Positions 59,552 to 64,000 of a DNA stretch of 64,000 nt are shown here, one piece after another. The DNA comes from Yersinia canariae (lineage in GTDB: Bacteria > Pseudomonadota > Gammaproteobacteria > Enterobacterales > Enterobacteriaceae). The DNA lies in NCBI RefSeq assembly GCF_009831415.1, contig NZ_CP043727.1, forward strand, positions 434,001 through 498,000. The letters are read 5' to 3'. The translations under genes were made by a program, and so were the position numbers. Every line of letters begins with the position of its first letter. Position 1 is the first letter of the stretch. The notes below the pieces were generated by a model. That model did no database searches. It saw only the letters and a program-made list of their open reading frames with translations, and was not told where the DNA came from.

Positions 59552-61367
59552 TCGCCTGCTCCTTATCCTTTAAATCTTTCGCATCTTTTGCGTCTTTCGC
59601 ATCTTGTGCTGTGGCTTCACCACCATAAACACGTTTTGCAGGTGCCAGCTTGGTAATTTTTACGTCGCTGTATTCAAGACGTGGTGCGCCGCCTGGAGTA
59701 TGGAAAGCCAGAGTGTGTTTGAGGAAGTTAACATCATCACGCTCGGTGCAGCCTTCATCCAAACGCTGGTGCGCGCCGCGGGATTCTCTGCGATTCAGTG
59801 CTGAGTGAGCCATACATTCGGCGACATCCAGCCCATAGCCCAGTTCGATGGTGTAGAGCAGGTCGGTATTGAACACGCTGGAGTTGTCGGTGATTTTCAC
59901 GCGTTTGAAGCGTTCTTTCAGCTCAGCCAGTTTATCCACTGTTTTCTGCATCAGTTCTGGGGTGCGGTAAATGCCGCAACCTTCTTCCATTGACAGACCC
60001 ATTTCATCACGGATTTTAGACCAGTTTTCAGTCCCTTCCTGTTTCATTAGATTGCTCAGGCGGGTTTCCACATCACGCGCTTGTGCATCTAATGCACTGC
60101 CATTTGCCGGGCCACTTTCCATGGCGCGCAGAGCAGCTTGCTCACCAGCAAGACGGCCAAAGACCACCAGTTCTGCCAGTGAGTTGGAACCTAAGCGGTT
60201 TGCGCCGTGCAGACCAACAGAAGAACATTCCCCGACAGCGAATAGCCCTTTGATGCGCGTTTCACATTGCTGGTTGGTTTCGATGCCGCCCATGGTGTAA
60301 TGCGCAGTTGGGCGCACAGGAATAGGCTCTTTAACCGGGTCAACACCGACATAAGCTTTTGCCAGCTCACAGATGAATGGCAGGCGCTCAAGCAGTTTCT
60401 TCTCACCCAAGTGGCGCAAGTCCAGATAGACCACATCACCACGTGGCGTAGCGATAGTGCGTCCAGCGCGCCATTCATGCCAGAAGGCTTGCGAGACTTT
60501 ATCGCGCGGGCCTAATTCCATGTATTTGTTCTTCGGCTCTCCGAGCGGGGTTTCTGGCCCCATGCCGTAATCCTGCAAATAACGGTAGCCGTCTTTGTTG
60601 ACCAGAATACCGCCCTCACCACGACAACCTTCAGTCATCAAGATGCCCGAACCCGGTAAACCGGTTGGGTGATATTGCACAAATTCCATGTCACGCAAAG
60701 GAACACCGTGGTGGAATGCCATACCCATACCATCACCGGTAACAATACCGCCATTGGTGTTATAACGATAAACTCGGCCTGCGCCACCGGTAGCCATGAC
60801 CACGGCATTCGCGCGGATTTGTACTCGGGTACCTTCCATCATATTCATGGCAACAACACCACGAGCCTCACCATCATCGACCAGAATGTCTAGCACGAAG
60901 TGTTCATCAAATCGTTGGATTTGTGGGTATTTTAAAGAGGTTTGGAACAGGGTGTGTAGCATGTGGAAGCCGGTTTTATCGGCAGCAAACCACGTACGTT
61001 CAATTTTCATTCCGCCGAAACGACGGACGTTAACAGAACCATCCGGTTTACGGCTCCATGGACAGCCCCAAATTTCTAACTGTGCCATTTCTTCCGGGCA
61101 ACTGTGAACAAAGTGGTCTACAACATCTTGTTCGCATAACCAGTCACCACCGGCAACGGTGTCGTGAAAATGATAGTCAAAGGTATCGTGGTCCTGTGTG
61201 ACAGCAGCTGATCCCCCTTCGGCAGCCACGGTATGGCTACGCATCGGGTATACTTTCGAGATCAGAGCAATCTTCAGCTGAGGGTTGGCTTCCGCTGCGG
61301 CTATTGCTGCACGTAAACCAGCGCCTCCGGCCCCGATAATGGCAAGATCGGCGTTAAAGGTTTGCAC
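59544..61367 (-). CDS. frdA: Fumarate reductase flavoprotein FrdA
   Basis: A 607-residue flavoprotein reducing fumarate in anaerobic respiration. The covalent-FAD His lies in [11 protein letters not shown], with catalytic segments in [11 protein letters not shown] and the C-terminal [16 protein letters not shown] place the start at the GTG at 61367 ([15 protein letters not shown]) because GGAGA stands six bases upstream and it matches E. coli FrdA; the frame continues to an ATG at 61442. The C-terminus has a DAK repeat ([15 protein letters not shown]). Confidence 0.95.
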   Translation of the reverse strand: MQTFNADLAIIGAGGAGLRAAIAAAEANPQLKIALISKVYPMRSHTVAAEGGSAAVTQDHDTFDYHFHDTVAGGDWLCEQDVVDHFVHSCPEEMAQLEIWGCPWSRKPDGSVNVRRFGGMKIERTWFAADKTGFHMLHTLFQTSLKYPQIQRFDEHFVLDILVDDGEARGVVAMNMMEGTRVQIRANAVVMATGGAGRVYRYNTNGGIVTGDGMGMAFHHGVPLRDMEFVQYHPTGLPGSGILMTEGCRGEGGILVNKDGYRYLQDYGMGPETPLGEPKNKYMELGPRDKVSQAFWHEWRAGRTIATPRGDVVYLDLRHLGEKKLLERLPFICELAKAYVGVDPVKEPIPVRPTAHYTMGGIETNQQCETRIKGLFAVGECSSVGLHGANRLGSNSLAELVVFGRLAGEQAALRAMESGPANGSALDAQARDVETRLSNLMKQEGTENWSKIRDEMGLSMEEGCGIYRTPELMQKTVDKLAELKERFKRVKITDNSSVFNTDLLYTIELGYGLDVAECMAHSALNRRESRGAHQRLDEGCTERDDVNFLKHTLAFHTPGGAPRLEYSDVKITKLAPAKRVYGGEATAQDAKDAKDAKDLKDKEQAND

Positions 61368-61869
61368 TGCGCTTCTCCATTGTTCAAGTGAAAATCTTAT
61401 ACCCATCGTCCTTGGTGCTGCCGCAGTATTCGCTGTGCTCATTCATCCGAATTACTGACTGGTCGGGCGCATTCGCTGGCTGTCTTGCTGCAACACCAAT
61501 GACTTTGGCTATATAAAATGAATTCCTATTCTTAATATGTTTTTTAATATTTTTATTACGCTAACTAATTAGCGGATAATGAGAATTATTCTATTAAGAA
61601 TAGCTATTTCTTACTTTTTGTATGGAATAATTATACCTAATGCAAAGTGACAGAAATTTGATGTGATCGATTGTTTTGTTTTATTTGAACCCTCTCAAGG
61701 ACATTACTAGCAAAAACGTGATCCCAAACAGGATATGCTGGGCAAAAGTCTTTTTCACAGAGTGAAATGCTGAATTTGAGGGGGAAATTTGCCAGATGAG
61801 TGACAGATTTGTCTGAGTGGATAGATGCGAGTAGACTGCATCCCCTGTTTGATTTCGGAGTTAACCACC
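61368..61869. other. frdA-epmA divergent intergenic stretch
   Basis: Holds both promoters. TTTGATGTGATCGATTG (61657-61673) resembles an FNR-type site and would fit anaerobic frd activation. GGAG (61857-61860) stands before the epmA ATG. No gene was found. Confidence 0.5.
61657..61673. promoter_or_regulatory. FNR-like site upstream of frdA
   Basis: TTTGATGTGATCGATTG, partly matching TTGAT-N4-ATCAA; spacing is imperfect. Position about 290 bp upstream of the frdA GTG. Low-level inference. Confidence 0.35.
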
Positions 61870-62847
61870 ATGAGCGAAACGGCAAGCTGGCAGCCGAGTG
61901 CACCTATCGCCAATTTGTTGAAGCGCGCAGCAATAATGGCAGAGATCCGGCGTTTTTTTACCGATCGTGGCGTATTAGAAGTTGAAACGCCTACCATGAG
62001 CCAAGCGACAGTGACGGACATTCATTTAGTCCCATTCCAAACCCGGTTTGTTGGCCCGGGCGCTGCCGATGGTTTGACGCTGTACATGATGACCAGTCCG
62101 GAATATCACATGAAGCGCCTATTGGCGGCGGGCAGTGGTTCTATCTATCAATTGGGCCGCAGTTTCCGCAATGAAGAAGCTGGCCGTTATCACAATCCTG
62201 AATTCACTATGCTGGAATGGTATCGCCCGCATTATGATATGTACCGCTTAATGAATGAGGTTGATGACCTCTTGCAGCAAATTTTGGATTGCAACAGCGC
62301 AGAAACCTTGTCTTATCAGCAGGCATTCTTGCGCCATTTGGATATTGATCCTTTGTCAGCGGATAAAGCGCAATTACGTGAAGCGGCAGCGAAACTGGAT
62401 TTAAGCAATATTGCGGATACAGAAGAAGATCGCGATACGCTGCTGCAATTGCTGTTCACCGTCGGGGTTGAACCACACATTGGCCGAGAAAAACCGGCTT
62501 TTGTTTATCATTTTCCGGCCTCTCAGGCCTCTCTCGCCGTGATAAGCACTGAAGATCATCGGGTAGCAGAACGTTTTGAGGTTTACTTCAAAGGTATTGA
62601 GCTGGCGAATGGTTTCCATGAGCTGACCGACGGTGAAGAACAACTGAAACGTTTTGAGCAAGATAATCGCAGCCGTGAAAAGCGTGGTTTGCTGCCACAT
62701 CCAATTGATATGAATCTGATTGATGCCCTGAAGCACGGTTTACCAGATTGTTCTGGTGTGGCATTAGGGGTTGATCGTCTGGTGATGTTGGCGTTGGGCG
62801 CGGAAAGGTTGAGTGATGTGATTGCGTTCCCAGTCAATATTGCTTAG
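61870..62847 (+). CDS. epmA: EF-P--(R)-beta-lysine ligase EpmA
   Basis: A 325-residue class II lysyl-tRNA-synthetase paralogue lacking the anticodon-binding domain. Catalytic motifs include [21 protein letters not shown] and [15 protein letters not shown]. It attaches beta-lysine, made by EpmB, to EF-P. ATG 61870 is chosen because GGAG precedes it and the family begins MSETASW. Confidence 0.95.
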   Translation: MSETASWQPSAPIANLLKRAAIMAEIRRFFTDRGVLEVETPTMSQATVTDIHLVPFQTRFVGPGAADGLTLYMMTSPEYHMKRLLAAGSGSIYQLGRSFRNEEAGRYHNPEFTMLEWYRPHYDMYRLMNEVDDLLQQILDCNSAETLSYQQAFLRHLDIDPLSADKAQLREAAAKLDLSNIADTEEDRDTLLQLLFTVGVEPHIGREKPAFVYHFPASQASLAVISTEDHRVAERFEVYFKGIELANGFHELTDGEEQLKRFEQDNRSREKRGLLPHPIDMNLIDALKHGLPDCSGVALGVDRLVMLALGAERLSDVIAFPVNIA

Positions 62848-62876
62848 CTAGCGCGCTAAACATTACATAGATAACG

Positions 62877-62911
62877 AATGGCCTGACTCTGTGAAGAATC
62901 AGGCCATTTTT
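62877..62911 (+). terminator. Intrinsic terminator of epmA
   Basis: AATGGCCTGA (62877-62886) and TCAGGCCATT (62899-62908), followed by TTTATT. Convergent with mscM. Confidence 0.82.
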
Positions 62912-62926
62912 ATTGGATGACCTACG

Positions 62927-64000
62927 TTACAAACTGCCCGGGGTGCGAGTTCGGTTTGACGAAACCACACGTCCACGCCCCAGTGTTTCCAAACGGGCCT
63001 GGAACGGTGGGAATGGCAGAGTGATGCCGTGCTCGCGGTAACCGGCCAGAATCAACTGGTGGATCTCATGGCGCAGCGGCATGCGATGGCCCATTTCGGC
63101 GGCATAGATACGCAGCTCAAAAATCTGAATCCCTTGCTGGAGATCGACCAAATAGACCTCCGGTGGCGGGTTATCCAATACCAGTGTACAGCGGCGCGCG
63201 GCGGTCAGTAAGACTTCTGTCACTTCCTCACTGCTGGTTTCTGCCGGGGCCGGTACTGTCAGTACCACACGCGTAATAGAGTCAGACAGTGACCAGTTAA
63301 TAAATTGCTCGGTAATAAAGGCCTTGTTCGGCACGATAATTTCTTTGCGGTCCCAGTCAGAGATGGTGGTTGCCCGAGTGTTTATCTTAGTGACGCTACC
63401 GGTGAGATCGCGAATTGTTACGGTATCGCCGATACGGATCGGTTTCTCGAACAAGATTATCAAGCCGGAGACGAAGTTGGCAAAAATCTCCTGCAAGCCG
63501 AAGCCCAACCCCAAACCTAATGCGGCAACCAGCCATTGGAATTTCGCCCATTCAATCCCCAACATTGAGAAGCCGAGTAAGCCGCCGAACAAAATCAACA
63601 GATACTTGGTGATAGTGGAAATGGCGTAGCCCGTTCCGGGAGTCAGATCCAGATGCTGTAACAGTGCCAGCTCCAGCAGAGCAGGCAAGTTACGCACTAA
63701 TTGGGCGGTCACAATCATCACCAGGATGGCGATCAATAAAGATCCCATGGTAATCGCCTGCACGGACTCAATGCCATTAATTGTAGATGACACATCCCAC
63801 AGACGAATATTTTCCAAGAAACCAAAAGCAGAGTGAATCTCAGACCACAGCACAATCACGGAGACCAACGCGACCATGGTCAGAATGGATCGCACCAACC
63901 GCAGAGACTGGGCGCTGATCACATCCAGATCGATAACCGGCTCTTCGACATCAATGGAGCCTTCAGTGCTGTTATTGTGCGGCGTATCATCTTCGCCACG
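62927..64000 (-). CDS. mscM: Mechanosensitive channel MscM (YjeP), C-terminal part
   Basis: The frame is open to the right edge, so the N-terminal part is outside. The 357 visible residues hold membrane helices (RSILTMVALVSVIVLW, LLIAILVMIVTAQLV) and the MscS-type pore and beta domain (ALGLGLGFGLQEIFANFVSGLIILFEKPIRIGD), then the cytoplasmic end. It matches the large MscM/YjeP channels of about 1100 residues, which open on osmotic down-shock. Convergent with epmA, as in E. coli. Confidence 0.9.
   Translation of the reverse strand, partial: RGEDDTPHNNSTEGSIDVEEPVIDLDVISAQSLRLVRSILTMVALVSVIVLWSEIHSAFGFLENIRLWDVSSTINGIESVQAITMGSLLIAILVMIVTAQLVRNLPALLELALLQHLDLTPGTGYAISTITKYLLILFGGLLGFSMLGIEWAKFQWLVAALGLGLGFGLQEIFANFVSGLIILFEKPIRIGDTVTIRDLTGSVTKINTRATTISDWDRKEIIVPNKAFITEQFINWSLSDSITRVVLTVPAPAETSSEEVTEVLLTAARRCTLVLDNPPPEVYLVDLQQGIQIFELRIYAAEMGHRMPLRHEIHQLILAGYREHGITLPFPPFQARLETLGRGRVVSSNRTRTPGSL

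Overview
The window looks like chromosomal DNA of an enterobacterium, most likely a Yersinia of the Y. enterocolitica group. The right half follows the conserved order yjdC ... dsbD-cutA-dcuA-aspA-fxsA-groES-groEL-yjeI-epmB/efp-ecn-gdx-blc-frdDCBA-epmA-mscM next to tRNA-Phe, and a roughly 125-bp palindromic repeat of the kind abundant in Yersinia lies before fxsA. The genus call is inference from gene order and protein resemblance; no search was run.

Positions 1 to about 35,110 are foreign: one end of an integrative (probably conjugative) element inserted at the 3' end of tRNA-Phe. A tyrosine integrase (33886-34869) and a degenerate TraI_2/MobH-type relaxase-like gene (32416-33867) abut the tRNA. 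The other end of the element lies left of the window.

Its left part (1-6009) is an anti-defence or 'leading region' type cluster, all on the + strand: an integrase-domain protein, RadC/YeeS, an ArdB/KlcA antirestriction protein, an ArdC antirestriction protein, a CbtA-like toxin without a visible antitoxin, an N6-adenine methylase-like protein and several unknown small proteins. At least seven of these genes are preceded by a three-arm structure in which a middle arm can pair either with an upstream arm (a terminator-like hairpin with a T run) or with a downstream arm that covers the ribosome-binding site or start codon. The arms change in sequence between loci while pairing is kept. This is the most interesting signal in the window.

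The middle part (6249-32050) is a copper/silver resistance island: a DUF305 protein, cueO, pcoABCDRS with a PcoE-like protein, silP, a DUF411 protein, silCFBA, silRS and silE. It has three SilE/PcoE-type periplasmic metal sponges, a truncated MepM-like endopeptidase, and an unrelated putative HhH plus PD-(D/E)xK-type nuclease.

The core chromosome (35112-64000) carries yjdC, a glucarate/galactarate breakdown set (garL, garR, garK, cdaR), an aegA-hydN-fdhF set for formate-linked anaerobic metabolism (aegA has an apparent 1-bp frameshift; FdhF has Cys in place of selenocysteine), dsbD/cutA, anaerobic dicarboxylate metabolism (dcuA, aspA, frdDCBA), groESL with a sigma-32 promoter, the EF-P modification set (efp, epmA, epmB) and a guanidine-II riboswitch in front of gdx. 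The last gene, mscM, runs off the right edge.
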